This document shows, piece by piece, positions 50,775-61,200 of a DNA stretch of 61,996 nt (position 1 is the stretch's first letter; each line of letters starts with the position of its first letter). The translations under genes and the position numbers were made by a program. This DNA comes from Planctomycetota bacterium (GTDB lineage: Bacteria; Planctomycetota; GCA-002687715): positions 1 to 61,996 of the forward strand of contig NZBC01000193.1 of assembly GCA_002687715.1 (NCBI GenBank), read 5' to 3'. The notes under the pieces are model-generated. The model searched no databases and was not told the origin of the DNA. It saw only the letters and a list, made by a program, of their open reading frames with translations.

Positions 50775-50836
50775 GGCCCCATTATCGACCGGGCGTCGCG
50801 CGCCGTCGATCATGGCCACAGGAGCAGGCGGGCAGG

Positions 50837-51595
50837 TCAGAGCCCCAACGTCGTTCGGATCCACGCCCGCACCTCGTCCACGGAACCCAGCTCCCGCTCC
50901 TCCTTCGTCCCTCCGGTCTCCACGGTGACCTTCAGCGCGCGAGCGGAGTCCCGACCGTCGGGGCGGGCACGGGTCGCGATGGGGCCGTGGGGGAACGGCG
51001 AGTCCGGGTCGGTCTGGTGCCAGCGGAACATCGCCTCGAAGTCCGACAGGGTCCGAGGCGTCGGATCGATGCGGTAGAGGTCGACGGGCTCATCGTCGCC
51101 CACCGCCCGCCTCAGGAGGAGCTCGCCGTCAACCGGGAGCAGCCAGAAGACGCCGCCGTCCATATTCACGATCGGCCCTTTCCCGTCGAGCGGCAGAGGC
51201 TCCAAGAACGCGCGGCCGAAACCCACGTCACACAGCCAGGGCCGGCCGTCGGCGACGACCCTCAGGCAGAGGTGATCCCGCGGCGGGCCGATCTCCCCGG
51301 TGTCCGGACGGACCACTCGGGCCGAGAGACGATCGACCGAGAAGCCCGAAGACTCCAGCAGCCACGCGAAGAAGCCGTTGAGCTCGTAGCAGAAGCCGCC
51401 CCGCCGTCGATCCAGGATCTTGTCGGCCAGGGCCTCGAGGTCCAGGGACAGCGGCCGACCGTCGATGATGTCCAGGTTCTCGAACGGGATCGTGTACAGG
51501 TGCTGGCGATGCAGCCGAGCCAGACTGGGGTAATCGATCTCGAGGCCATGGGCGGAGACGCCGATGCGGGCGAGATAGCGTTCGATGGATGGCAT
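50837..51595 (-). CDS. nat: Arylamine N-acetyltransferase
   Basis: 252 residues. Catalytic triad C69 (RRRGGFCYELN), H108 (RDHLCLRV) and D123 (LCDVGFG) is intact, with the family IPFENLD near the N-terminus. The family transfers acetyl from acetyl-CoA to arylamines, hydrazines or related amines in the cytoplasm. Length is close to usual (~270). It follows no clear operon partner and is divergent from purF. Confidence 0.92.
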   Translation of the reverse strand: MPSIERYLARIGVSAHGLEIDYPSLARLHRQHLYTIPFENLDIIDGRPLSLDLEALADKILDRRRGGFCYELNGFFAWLLESSGFSVDRLSARVVRPDTGEIGPPRDHLCLRVVADGRPWLCDVGFGRAFLEPLPLDGKGPIVNMDGGVFWLLPVDGELLLRRAVGDDEPVDLYRIDPTPRTLSDFEAMFRWHQTDPDSPFPHGPIATRARPDGRDSARALKVTVETGGTKEERELGSVDEVRAWIRTTLGL

Positions 51596-51679
51596 CGCGC
51601 GGCCATTGTGACGCGACCAGGCGCCCGTGTCTCGACTCGATGCTTGCTGTGACCTCTCGCAACACCTACCTTGCCCTCA

Positions 51680-53152
51680 ATGTGCGGGTTCATCGGTATC
51701 TTCGGCCCCGAGGGGTCGCACGTGGCCGGCGAGATCTACGAGGGACTGATCGCGGTTCAGCACCGGGGTCAGGACGCCGCGGGGATCATCACCTTCACAG
51801 ACGCGTTCCACGTCAAGAAGGGGATGGGACTCGTCATCGAGGTGTTCAACGAGCGCAACATGAGCCGCCTCCAGGGAAACCTGGGGCTCGGGCACGTGCG
51901 CTACCCCACCGTCGGTGCGGGTGAGGACGAAGACGCCCAACCCTTCCACCACACGTATCCCCTGGGGGTCGCCATGGCCCACAACGGAAACGTGACCAAC
52001 TTCCAGGACCTGGTGCAGGGGCTGAACCACCGCACCCGCCTCAACTCGAGCTGCGATCTGGAGGTGCTCCTTTGGGTATTCCAGGACCTCCTGGCGACCC
52101 GGCTGAAGACGAAGGGCGACATCGAGGCCGAGGACGTCTTCGATGCGGTCAGCGAGGTCTACAAGCGCGTCCGAGGAGCCTACAGCGTCGTTGCGACGAT
52201 CGCAGACCACGGGCTCGTCGCGTTCCGCGACCCGTACGGCATCAAACCGATCTGTTTCGGAGAGCGCCAGGGCGATGAGGGGACGTCGTACGCGTGTGCG
52301 TCGGAGAGCGTCGTCCTGGACGTCAACGGCTACTCCCGCACGCTGGACATCGGCCCCGGGGAAGTGCTGTACGTCGACCAGGATCGCAACGTCCATCACC
52401 GCAAGATCGCCGACGAGCCCCATCGCCCCTGCATCTTCGAGTGGGTGTATTTCTCGCGCCCCGATTCGTTCCTCGACGACGTGTCGGTCTACAAGACCCG
52501 CAAGCGCTTCGGAGCGGCCCTCGCCCGGCAATGGGTGGCCGGCGGGGCGCCCCTGCCCGACGCCGTCATCCCGATCCCCGACTCCTCACGCGACGCGGCT
52601 ATGGAAATGGCCAGCGTCCTCGGGGTCCCCTACCGCGAGGGTCTGGTGAAGAACCGGTACATCGGCCGGACCTTCATCATGCCCAACCAGACCGAGCGCC
52701 GGTCTTCGATCCGCCGCAAACTCAATCCGATTCCGCTCGAGTTCAAGGACAAGAGCATCCTCCTGGTCGACGACTCCATCGTGCGCGGCAATACGTCGCG
52801 CCGGATCGTGCAGATGGCCCGGGACTGCGGAGCCACCAACGTCTACTTCGGCGTCACGAGCCCGCCCCTGGTCGCACCCTGTCCCTACGGCATCGACATG
52901 GCGAGCAAGCGCGAGTTCGTAGCCGCTGACCGCACCGTCGACGAGATCGCCACGTTCCTTGGCGTCGATCACCTCCTCTACCTCGACCGCAGCTCCATGA
53001 ACGAAGCGGCGCGCGCCGGCAACGGCAAGCTCGAGTCGTTCTGCAACGCGTGCTTCACCGGCGAGTATCCCACCGGCGACATCACGGTCGAACGCCTCAC
53101 CGAGATCGAAGAAGAGCGTCACCGCCACGGGGACAAGGCGCCGACGTTCTGA
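51680..53152 (+). CDS. purF: Amidophosphoribosyltransferase (purine synthesis step 1)
   Basis: 490 residues. ATG 51680 is chosen because it gives Met-Cys-Gly-Phe, putting the Ntn glutaminase cysteine at the mature N-terminus; a TTG three codons earlier would mask it. The glutaminase domain (LGLGHVRYPTVG, AHNGNVTN) is followed by the PRTase domain with ILLVDDSIVRGNTSRRIV. C-terminal SFCNACFTGEYPTGD and APCPYGIDM supply cysteines like those of the Fe-S-containing Bacillus-type enzyme. It makes phosphoribosylamine from PRPP and glutamine. No other pur genes adjoin. Confidence 0.95.
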   Translation: MCGFIGIFGPEGSHVAGEIYEGLIAVQHRGQDAAGIITFTDAFHVKKGMGLVIEVFNERNMSRLQGNLGLGHVRYPTVGAGEDEDAQPFHHTYPLGVAMAHNGNVTNFQDLVQGLNHRTRLNSSCDLEVLLWVFQDLLATRLKTKGDIEAEDVFDAVSEVYKRVRGAYSVVATIADHGLVAFRDPYGIKPICFGERQGDEGTSYACASESVVLDVNGYSRTLDIGPGEVLYVDQDRNVHHRKIADEPHRPCIFEWVYFSRPDSFLDDVSVYKTRKRFGAALARQWVAGGAPLPDAVIPIPDSSRDAAMEMASVLGVPYREGLVKNRYIGRTFIMPNQTERRSSIRRKLNPIPLEFKDKSILLVDDSIVRGNTSRRIVQMARDCGATNVYFGVTSPPLVAPCPYGIDMASKREFVAADRTVDEIATFLGVDHLLYLDRSSMNEAARAGNGKLESFCNACFTGEYPTGDITVERLTEIEEERHRHGDKAPTF

Positions 53153-53163
53153 TCTGAAGCCCG

Positions 53164-53240
53164 GGGAGCACGGACCTCCTCCGTCTTGGGCCCCGGCCCC
53201 GGCTTCGCCGCCAGCGCGGACCGTCCGCGCTCCCGGGAGA
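53164..53240. repeat. Degenerate copy of the dispersed palindromic repeat
   Basis: GGGAGCACGGACCTCC begins near 53164 and GTCCGCGCTCCC ends near 53233, imperfect counterparts of the repeat at 6659-6736 in inverted arrangement. Located between the convergent purF and GH172-like genes. Confidence 0.55.
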
Positions 53241-53251
53241 ACCGATCTTGG

Positions 53252-55651
53252 CTAACGCTGGACCTCGAGGGCGCGGCTGGCGTAGGTCGTGCCCATGTCC
53301 GTCACGACGAATTGGGCGTACCAGGTGCCGGAGGTGAGGGTCGCGGGAACACTGCTGGCCGGCACGAAGACCGTGCCCGACGAGTCGACCCTGATCGAGA
53401 GGGCGGTGGTCTTCGGTGAGTTCAGGCCGAGGTACATCACGGCGCCGTTGCTGAAGACGCCGCTGAACTCGGGCTGCTCGCTGAGATACAGCGTGCCGGT
53501 CGCCGCAGGAGGCAGGTTCGTGGCGTAGAGGAACTCCCGCAGCCCCGGCACGCCACAGCGCCCGATGGTGATCGGTCCGTAGAGCGACGTGGATTTCCCG
53601 AAGCGGCGTTCGCGGCGATCGGGCGTGCGAAACGCCATGACGCGAGTCTGCAGGTCGCACCAGAGCACGCCGTTCTTGGGGAGGATGCGCACCTGGATCA
53701 CCGACTTGCCGCGCGTGAGGGCCGGATCGACGTTCAGTGTGACATCGGTGTAGCGGTTGTAGACGTTGGAGCCGGATTCGAAGAGCGATCCCGCGTCGAC
53801 GCCGTCGACCTGAACCTCCGCCTCCTTGGGGCCTTCTTCCATTCCCCAGTCGAAACGCACGACGAGCCGCACTCCCTCATTGTCCGGCGGGACGTGCGCC
53901 GTGTACTCGATTGAACCCTGGTTCACGAGGTAGCCGCGCTCGTAGAACTCCGCAGACGACGTGTCGCCCATGTAGTGATCCGTGAGCGAAACCGGAGCGG
54001 CCGGGGCCCCGTTGACGGAGTAGCCATGCCAGGCTTCGGAACCACTCTCGCCAGCGTCGATGACGTCCACGAGCTCCATGGCAGGGCGGCCGGGATCACC
54101 GCCGTAGAAGAACACCGCCGATCGGTACCAACCGTCCGCATCGTTCTCCGGCCCGTGCTCGAACCGGATGCGGTAGTCGCGATGGAACGCTCGCCGATCC
54201 ACGGCGAAGACGCGGTACATCGATCGGGCATTACCGCGGAACGGGCTGCTGATGGAGATCTGCTCCGAGTTGCCGATCGTGGCTCTGGAGAATCGCCGGT
54301 CGGATCGGCCGCCGTACCAGGCCCAGCCGAAGAACACCTCGGTCGCCGAGTCCTGCATCGGGTGCAGGATACCGTCGACGAACTCCCGGCCGTCCCCTTC
54401 CAGATGATCCTGCCGGTCATTCGGGTTGTTGGGGCTCATGCCGGACGGATCACTCCGATCGATCATCGTCTCGAGGACGACCGCCGCCACGCGCCCGCGA
54501 CGTCCAGAGACGTCGAGCGCCCGGTAGTCCACGCCAGTCGTGGTGGGCCTCTCCTCCTTGGCCTGCGCACAAAGGTGGCCGAACGGCTCCGGATAGTCGC
54601 CGGGGGTGGCCGACCACTGGACGGCGACGGAATGTTGGGTCTCCCCGGTGTTCACGATGCGCACGTCTGCCGAACTCCGGAACGGCTGCGGGAACCAGTT
54701 CCAGCCCGTGCGATCTCCGTCCATGCCGAAGAAGACCGCGTTGATCGGATACACGGGATACGACGCACCGCAGAACATGCCGAGCGGCACCGCCAGGGAC
54801 GGGCTGGCTTCGCCGTCCCAACGCGTCTCGATCCAGAGATCGCGCCATGCTTCGGCCGAGCTCACGACGAACCGCATGCCGAAGAAAGCGCCCGCGCCCT
54901 TGATCCGGGTGACCTGGACTTCGCCTCCTGGGATGAAGTCCGCGGCAACGGGCCCCTGCCAATTCAACGGTTGGGAGTCGTGCGGATAGTCGCCCTGCAG
55001 ACCGAGCTTCTCCGCCCAGTCCGCGCCACTGGGGCCGTCACTCCCCTTCACGAATGCGCACTTGAAGAACCGCGGCGCGTCGAATGTCGGCGTGCCGTTC
55101 GACCAGCGGTGCCCCGAGATCTTGATCTCGTTGTCCCAGCTGAGGGTCGCGTGGGAGTTGAAGCCGCCGGCCGCATCCCACACCAGTGGCCCTTCGAACG
55201 GGGCTGTGGTGCCGTTGAAGATATCGACCACGTTGATGGTCATGGCCGGCGTGCTCAGATCGTCGATGAAGATGTCGTAGTCGTAGTCTTCGTTCTCGAA
55301 GCTGAACGCGGACGTCGTCTGCGAGAGGAACGTCTTGTAGAACAGGGTGAGCGTCCCCGGGCCCTTCTCATGGAAGATGACCCAGCGTGATGACTCGGTG
55401 TACGGCCAGTGCTTGTCGTTTGCGCTGTAGCCGGGGAGCGTGAGGACGTGCCCCCCGATGAACCCGTCGTTGTTCCCGCCGGTCGGGTCGACACTCGAGA
55501 CGAGCCGTGCCTCCTCCATCAACGGCGGAAACGTCGCGAAACGGCCGGTCAACGAAGTCACGGTGATGGGCTGCGACCAGAGCGTCGCGGCCAGGATCGG
55601 CAGCGTCAGGAGTTTGAAGGCGCAGCGTCGGCCCGTCAGGGTCATCTTCAA
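53252..55651 (-). CDS. Secreted GH172 (DUF2961)-like glycoside hydrolase
   Basis: 799 residues with a signal peptide (FKLLTLPILAATLWSQ). The DUF2961 core includes TGGNNDGFIGGH, a jelly-roll segment with LWIETRWDGEASPSLAVPLGMFCGAS and WNWFPQPFRSSADVRIVN, matching the family consensus D-x-E-x-P-S and PlGdFFG. The latter reads LGMFCG, with Met for the usual Asp. DUF2961 defines GH172, including fructan and D-arabinofuranan enzymes. The C-terminal ~200 residues have beta domains. Together with the GH127-GH2 protein it hints at arabinan or furanose-polymer degradation. Confidence 0.75.
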   Translation of the reverse strand: MKMTLTGRRCAFKLLTLPILAATLWSQPITVTSLTGRFATFPPLMEEARLVSSVDPTGGNNDGFIGGHVLTLPGYSANDKHWPYTESSRWVIFHEKGPGTLTLFYKTFLSQTTSAFSFENEDYDYDIFIDDLSTPAMTINVVDIFNGTTAPFEGPLVWDAAGGFNSHATLSWDNEIKISGHRWSNGTPTFDAPRFFKCAFVKGSDGPSGADWAEKLGLQGDYPHDSQPLNWQGPVAADFIPGGEVQVTRIKGAGAFFGMRFVVSSAEAWRDLWIETRWDGEASPSLAVPLGMFCGASYPVYPINAVFFGMDGDRTGWNWFPQPFRSSADVRIVNTGETQHSVAVQWSATPGDYPEPFGHLCAQAKEERPTTTGVDYRALDVSGRRGRVAAVVLETMIDRSDPSGMSPNNPNDRQDHLEGDGREFVDGILHPMQDSATEVFFGWAWYGGRSDRRFSRATIGNSEQISISSPFRGNARSMYRVFAVDRRAFHRDYRIRFEHGPENDADGWYRSAVFFYGGDPGRPAMELVDVIDAGESGSEAWHGYSVNGAPAAPVSLTDHYMGDTSSAEFYERGYLVNQGSIEYTAHVPPDNEGVRLVVRFDWGMEEGPKEAEVQVDGVDAGSLFESGSNVYNRYTDVTLNVDPALTRGKSVIQVRILPKNGVLWCDLQTRVMAFRTPDRRERRFGKSTSLYGPITIGRCGVPGLREFLYATNLPPAATGTLYLSEQPEFSGVFSNGAVMYLGLNSPKTTALSIRVDSSGTVFVPASSVPATLTSGTWYAQFVVTDMGTTYASRALEVQR

Positions 55652-56049
55652 ACGGCGTCCAGGTTTGGGGGGTTGAGGCGAGGGAACGCTTCGGAGCTCG
55701 GCGCGAACTCCATCTCAACGGCCCTCTGATCAGAACGGAATCCCCGTTGGCTTTCAATCGAAAACAGAGGTCGCCAGCCGAACTCGGCACGAAAAACCGT
55801 GACGTGACGGTCGGTTCGGCCACGGAGCTCTCGAAACGGCGGACGAGGTGAGCCCCTCGGTAGGTGGTGAGACAGCCCCTCTTTCCTTCGGAGGGCGGAT
55901 CTTCCCCGGGCCGCCATCGTCTCCAGATCAGCGACGGCGAGACCTACGACGCCGATCCGTATTCATCGACGTGCCGGAGGCGGGGCTCAGGGACCTCGTC
56001 ATCCGCCGCGGGCGGAAGCGGAGAAGATGACGATCATCGTTACAGACGA
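55652..56049. other. Intergenic region, no feature seen
   Basis: About 400 bases upstream of the GH172-like gene. Small frames here look non-coding and I see no hairpin, RNA or repeat. It probably holds the promoter of the GH172-like gene. Confidence 0.4.
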
Positions 56050-57096
56050 TCATCGGTACAGCTCCCGGTGGTGATACAAGAGCCACTCGCTCAGGTACAC
56101 GGCCATCATCTCGTGACCGCGATCGTTGAGGTGGCCGTCGATCTTGAAGAAGAACGACCCGAGGTTGGGCGCGTCGCGCAGATCGATGAGGGGCTGGCCT
56201 GCGGCCTCGAGGTGCTCGATCAGCGCGGGGAACGCCTCGCCGGTGCTGGCCGGAATGTGGACGAACACCAGCGGAACGCCCGCGTCCTTACCCGCCTTGA
56301 TCATCCGGTCGAGCAACGCGGCGTTCAGCGCCCACCACTGTCCGGTGCCGTGGCGTCGCGCCAGGGTCCGGCGGGCGCGAACGCCGATTCCGTACAGCCG
56401 TGACCGGTTCTGGAGCCAGTCGCCGAGGGCGCCAGGGCGGTCATCGGCGGTCCGGCGGCGCAGGCGCCCGGCGTCCATTACGAAACACGGCTTGTTGAAG
56501 CCCTCGGTACGACGAAACGCATCGAAGGACCGATCGAAGTCGTCGAGAACCAGGCCGACGATGACGAGCTTCGCCTTCCACGGAAGTGCGCGGTCCTCGA
56601 GGCAGAGAGCGATCTGGTCGAGGCCGAACCCGGGCAGGCCGAAGGTGCGGACCCGGACGCGGGCATTGAGGCGCTGCAGAAGGGCTGGGAGCGTCTTCTG
56701 GTAGGGCACACCGAAGCCCCACACGAAGGAGTCGCCGACGATCGCAACGGAGTGCTTCCGGACGGCCGCGTATCGGTCGGGTGTCGTTCCAACGCGAAAA
56801 CCGTCGCGGTCCGCAACGTAGAGGACTTTGCGGCCTTCGGTGGTCGCCGTGAAGCGCACGTCGCCCTTCATACGCCAACCGATCTGCTCGTCGGGCACGA
56901 AACGCTCGCTCTCGCGATCCTCGTGCTCCCCCACGTAGGTCCGCACCACGGGCGGGAACTCGTCCACCATCCGCAGACCGATCTCCGCCGCGACCGCGAC
57001 GACGAACAACGCCAGGGCCAGGACCGCGAAGCGCGTCAGCAGGCGGCGAAGCCAACGCGGCCGCTTGCTCTCGTCCCTCTCCTTCGCTTCGCTCAT
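56050..57096 (-). CDS. Membrane-anchored SGNH-hydrolase-like protein
   Basis: 348 residues from ATG 57096. One transmembrane helix (LTRFAVLALALFVVAVAAEIGLRMV), then VAIVGDSFVWGFGV with the GDS nucleophile block and late FKIDGHLNDRGHEMMA with catalytic Asp-His. Such proteins are typical lipase/acylhydrolase-like or acetyltransferase-related members of exopolysaccharide clusters in Planctomycetota. It starts one base after the beta-lactamase-fold gene's stop, so co-transcribed. Substrate unknown. Confidence 0.78.
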   Translation of the reverse strand: MSEAKERDESKRPRWLRRLLTRFAVLALALFVVAVAAEIGLRMVDEFPPVVRTYVGEHEDRESERFVPDEQIGWRMKGDVRFTATTEGRKVLYVADRDGFRVGTTPDRYAAVRKHSVAIVGDSFVWGFGVPYQKTLPALLQRLNARVRVRTFGLPGFGLDQIALCLEDRALPWKAKLVIVGLVLDDFDRSFDAFRRTEGFNKPCFVMDAGRLRRRTADDRPGALGDWLQNRSRLYGIGVRARRTLARRHGTGQWWALNAALLDRMIKAGKDAGVPLVFVHIPASTGEAFPALIEHLEAAGQPLIDLRDAPNLGSFFFKIDGHLNDRGHEMMAVYLSEWLLYHHRELYR

Positions 57097-57097
57097 C

Positions 57098-58222
57098 TCA
57101 TCCCCCCGCAAGAACGGCCTTCATGACCGTACCCGTGAGGTCGCGCATCCCAATGCCGGTCAGGTTCGACATGCACGCAACCACGAGCCCCGAGTCCGGC
57201 ATGATCGCCAGATAGGTCGACGTCCCGGACTGACTGCCACTGTGCGCGATGAGACGTTGTCCGCTCGCGACGCCGACATTCCAGCCGAGCCCGTATCGGA
57301 TCTCCTCGCCGCTCGCGGTCTTCTGACGGGTCCATATCGCCTCGCGGGTCTTGCGGGAAACGAGCTTGTCGCTGAGCATCGAAAGCCCGAAGCGCACGAG
57401 GTCCGGCGACGTGGAGAGGAACCCGCCACCGGGGACCTTCATGGTCGTGTCGTGGAGATCGGCGTTGAAGATCATGCCCGGCTTGTAGATCTTCTTCGCG
57501 AACTCCGGAAGGAGCATCCAGCGACGCCGGTCCAGCTTGGTGTAGCCGCGGGCGCGGTTCTTGATCACGAGGTGGTGCACATCGGGGAGGGTGTACTTCA
57601 TCTCCGCCGGCGACCACACCTGGTTGCCCATGTAGCTCTGGAAGAGCTGCCCCGACGCCTTCTCGACGGCCAGCCCGAGCAGCGTATACCCGTAGGTCGT
57701 GTAGCTGAAGCGCGTACCCGGTTCGGCGACGAGCGGATCGTCCTGGAAGAGCTCGAGCGTCGAGCCGAGCGTGGTGTAGAACTTCGTTCCGCTGGACTCG
57801 CCAGGACGCTGGTAGTGGCGGACGCCACCCAGGTGCGCGAGGAGCTGGCGCGCCGTCATCTTCCACTTCTTCTGCGGCCACTGCGGAACGTAGTCGCGGA
57901 TGTCGGCATCGAGGTCGAGCTTGCCCTTTTCGGCGAGCTGCATGACGGCGACCGCCGTCATCGACTTCGCGATGGACGCGGTACGGAACCGGGTATTCGG
58001 AGTTGCCTTGACGTCGTTCTCGAGATCCAGGAGACCGAACGCGCCAGCGTACCGGACCTTGCCGTTCCTCCCCACGGCGACCGTGATCGCGGGAATCGCC
58101 TTGGTCTTTCGTTCCGCTTCAGCAGCCTTGGCGATCGCCGCGCAGACGGGCGCCGGAAGATCCCGCGTTTCCTGCGCAACGACGACCGGAATCAAGACCA
58201 CGAGAACGCAGATACAACGCAT
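57098..58222 (-). CDS. Secreted beta-lactamase-family serine hydrolase
   Basis: 374 residues from ATG 58222 with signal peptide (RCICVLVVLIPVVVAQ). SxxK motif S83-K86 in RTASIAKSMTAV, then YTTYGYTLLG in the second-motif position and HSGSQSGTS in place of KTG. This is the class C/esterase EstB/LACTB group, peptidase or esterase rather than resistance enzyme in most cases. Divergent from the sulfatase fusion with a 64-base gap. Confidence 0.85.
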   Translation of the reverse strand: MRCICVLVVLIPVVVAQETRDLPAPVCAAIAKAAEAERKTKAIPAITVAVGRNGKVRYAGAFGLLDLENDVKATPNTRFRTASIAKSMTAVAVMQLAEKGKLDLDADIRDYVPQWPQKKWKMTARQLLAHLGGVRHYQRPGESSGTKFYTTLGSTLELFQDDPLVAEPGTRFSYTTYGYTLLGLAVEKASGQLFQSYMGNQVWSPAEMKYTLPDVHHLVIKNRARGYTKLDRRRWMLLPEFAKKIYKPGMIFNADLHDTTMKVPGGGFLSTSPDLVRFGLSMLSDKLVSRKTREAIWTRQKTASGEEIRYGLGWNVGVASGQRLIAHSGSQSGTSTYLAIMPDSGLVVACMSNLTGIGMRDLTGTVMKAVLAGG

Positions 58223-58286
58223 GCTCGACCTCCCTGACTGGAGCGCGCATTCTACGGCACGTGCACCGATCAGGTACGCTGCCGCC

Positions 58287-61200
58287 ATGCTCCGGATAGC
58301 CGCCCTCCTGCTCCTCATCGCGGGCCTCGGCGCCGCTCAGACGACGCCCGTCGTCGCCACCCACTACTTCTACTGGTACCGCTGGCCGGACCAGCACTTC
58401 CCGCGTGTCGGTGACCACCACTCCGAGGGGCACACCCACCCTGTGCCGGACCCGGAGTCGGTCGACTACGGAAAACCCGAGTGGCACGCGCGACAGCTCG
58501 CCGACATGCGGGCCGCGGGGATCGACATCGCGCTTCCGGTCTACTGGGGGTTCCCGTCGACGAGGCTTCCGAAGGGACTTCGCTGGACGAACGACGGCAT
58601 CCCGCCGATGGTGAAAGCGGCGTTGGCGCAGGAACCGGGCGGGGTGAAGATCGGCCTCTTCTACGACACATCGACACTGCACAACCGCGTGCGGCGAACC
58701 ACGCCGATGGCGAGCCGCGCCGACCTGACCACCCCGCGCGGGCAGGCTCTGTTCTGCGGCACGGTGGTCGGGTTCTTCGAGATGATCCCCGAGAAGCTCT
58801 GGGGCCGGATCCACGGACGCCCACTGGTCGTTCTCTACTCGAGCGGATTCGCCGAACGCTGGGACGAGGACCTCGGGCGCCACCTCCGGGAAGCGTTCGC
58901 GAAGCGGTTCCCGGGTGAGACGCCGTTCCTGGTCGCCGACGCGAGCTGGGGCGAGGTCGGACAGGACCGCCGGACGCAGTGGGGGGCCGCCCTCAACGGA
59001 CCGAGCCTGTTCCCCGGCGTCGCGCAGATCGGTCCCGGATACGACGACCGTCCCGTTCCCGGCCGCTTCACGCCGATCCGCGAGCGTGAGCACGGTCGGT
59101 TCTACGAACACGCGTGGCGCGCGACCCTCGCTCACCGGCCGGAGCTCGTGCTCCTGGAGACGTGGAACGAGCTGCACGAAGGCACGGAGATCTGCCAGAC
59201 GCTCGCGACTGGACGCCGCTATCTCGACCTCACGCGCACCTGGTCGGATCGCCTGCGCTCCGGCGCGCCTCCGGGCCCGGAGATCGCGCTGAAGCACCGG
59301 GACCCGACACCGCGCGCCGACTTGAGCTGGGGCAGCGAAGTCGCGGGGGGGACGCCCCGGGTCCGGATGGACTACGCGCAGGAAACCCAATCAGGGCTCC
59401 GCGAACGCCCGTGGGCAGATGGACCGGTCGTGCGTCGCGAGAAGCGCCTGGTATCCAACGGCAAGCCGAGCGCCGGCGTGCGCTACGTGTACTTCCAGAT
59501 CGGCGACCGGTGGCGCTTCAATCGCCCCGCCCCCGGTGACCGCTACGAGCTGGTCGTGACGACAGCGTCCCCGTGCCGGCTCCGCTGCGAATTCGACGGC
59601 TTCGACTCGGCAGCGCCGGTCGAGGGTGCGTACACCTCGGCGACGATCGCGGGATCAGATGGTCGAACGCCCAGAACGCGCCACATCTTCCATCTCAACG
59701 GTGCGCGATTCGCCAACCGCCAAAACGGCGGCAGCGACTTCCGACTCCTGGTGGCCGGAGAGACGGTTGCCATCGAGAAGGTCGTCGTCGCACCGCGGAA
59801 GCCACGACGACCCGACATCGTCGTCATCATGGCGGACGACATGGGTTGGTCCGACATTGGTTGCTACGGCAGCGAGATCAAGACGCCCAACCTCGACGCG
59901 CTGGCGAAGGCCGGCCTGCGATACACCCAGTTCTACAACACCAGCCGCTGCTGCCCGACGCGCGCGACGTTGCTGACGGGTCTCTACGCACATCAAGCCG
60001 GCATCGGCCACATGATGAGTGACCGCGGTCACGACGGGTATCGCGGCGACCTGAATGCGCACTGCGTCACCATCGCGGAGGTGCTGAAGCCCGCGGGGTA
60101 CGGCACGTACATGTCCGGCAAGTGGCACGTCACGCCGCACGTCAGCCCGGACGGTCCGAAGCACAACTGGCCCCGTCAACGGGGATTCGACCGCTTCTTC
60201 GGGACCATTCACGGTGCCGGATCGTTCTACGACCCCAATTCGCTCACGCGAGACAACACGCAGATCACGCCGGACGACGGGTTCTACTACACCGACGCGA
60301 TCAGCACCGAAGCAGTGAAGTCGATCGAGCAGCATGCTGCGAAGCGAGCGGACGACCCGCTGTTCCTCTACGTCACGTACACCGCGCCGCACTGGCCGCT
60401 GCACGCGTTGCCGGAGGACATCGCGAGGTACGACGGCGTCTACGACGACGGCTGGGACACGATTCGCCAACGACGCTGGGCGCGCCAGAAGAAGCTCGGT
60501 CTCATCGACCCGAGGTGGCCGCTGACCGATCGCGATCGCGGCGTCCCCGCGTGGTCGGACACGAAGGACAAGCCCTGGCATGTTCGCCGGATGGAGGTCT
60601 ACGCGGCGATGGTCGATCGCATGGACCAGGGTATCGGCCGCATCGTGGACGCGCTGCGGAAGTCGGGCCGGCTGAACGACACGCTGATCCTCTTCCTCGC
60701 CGACAACGGCGGTTGCGCCGAGGAATACGGGAGCCGCGGGCCGGTGAAACCCGACCCGAAGCGACCCGCGCCACTCCGACCCATGGGCAAGGACGAGCTC
60801 CAGCGCGCGATGCAACCGCGCGTGACCCGCGACGGTCGTACCGTCCGCACGGGGCACGGGGTCATGCCCGGCCCCGCCGACACCTACATTGCGTACGGCA
60901 AGGGCTGGGCCAACGCATCCAACACCCCGTTCCGCATGTACAAGCACTGGGTCCACGAGGGCGGCATCGCGGCGCCGCTGATCGCGCATTGGCCGAGGCG
61001 CGTCCACCGGTCCGGTCAACTCGAGGCACAGCCCACGCACCTCATCGATCTCATGGCAACGTGCGTCGACCTCGCGAACGCCACCTACCCCAAGCGCCGC
61101 GGCGACGCGGAGGTCCGCCCGATGGAGGGCTTGAGCCTGGTGCCGACCTTCGTCGGCGACCGCCTGAACAACCGCGCCCTGTTCTGGGAGCACGAAGGCA

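Noticed and set aside
57900..58286. Upstream in-frame extension of the sulfatase fusion
   Set aside because: Overlaps the divergent beta-lactamase-fold gene and lacks a signal peptide; ATG 58287 begins one.
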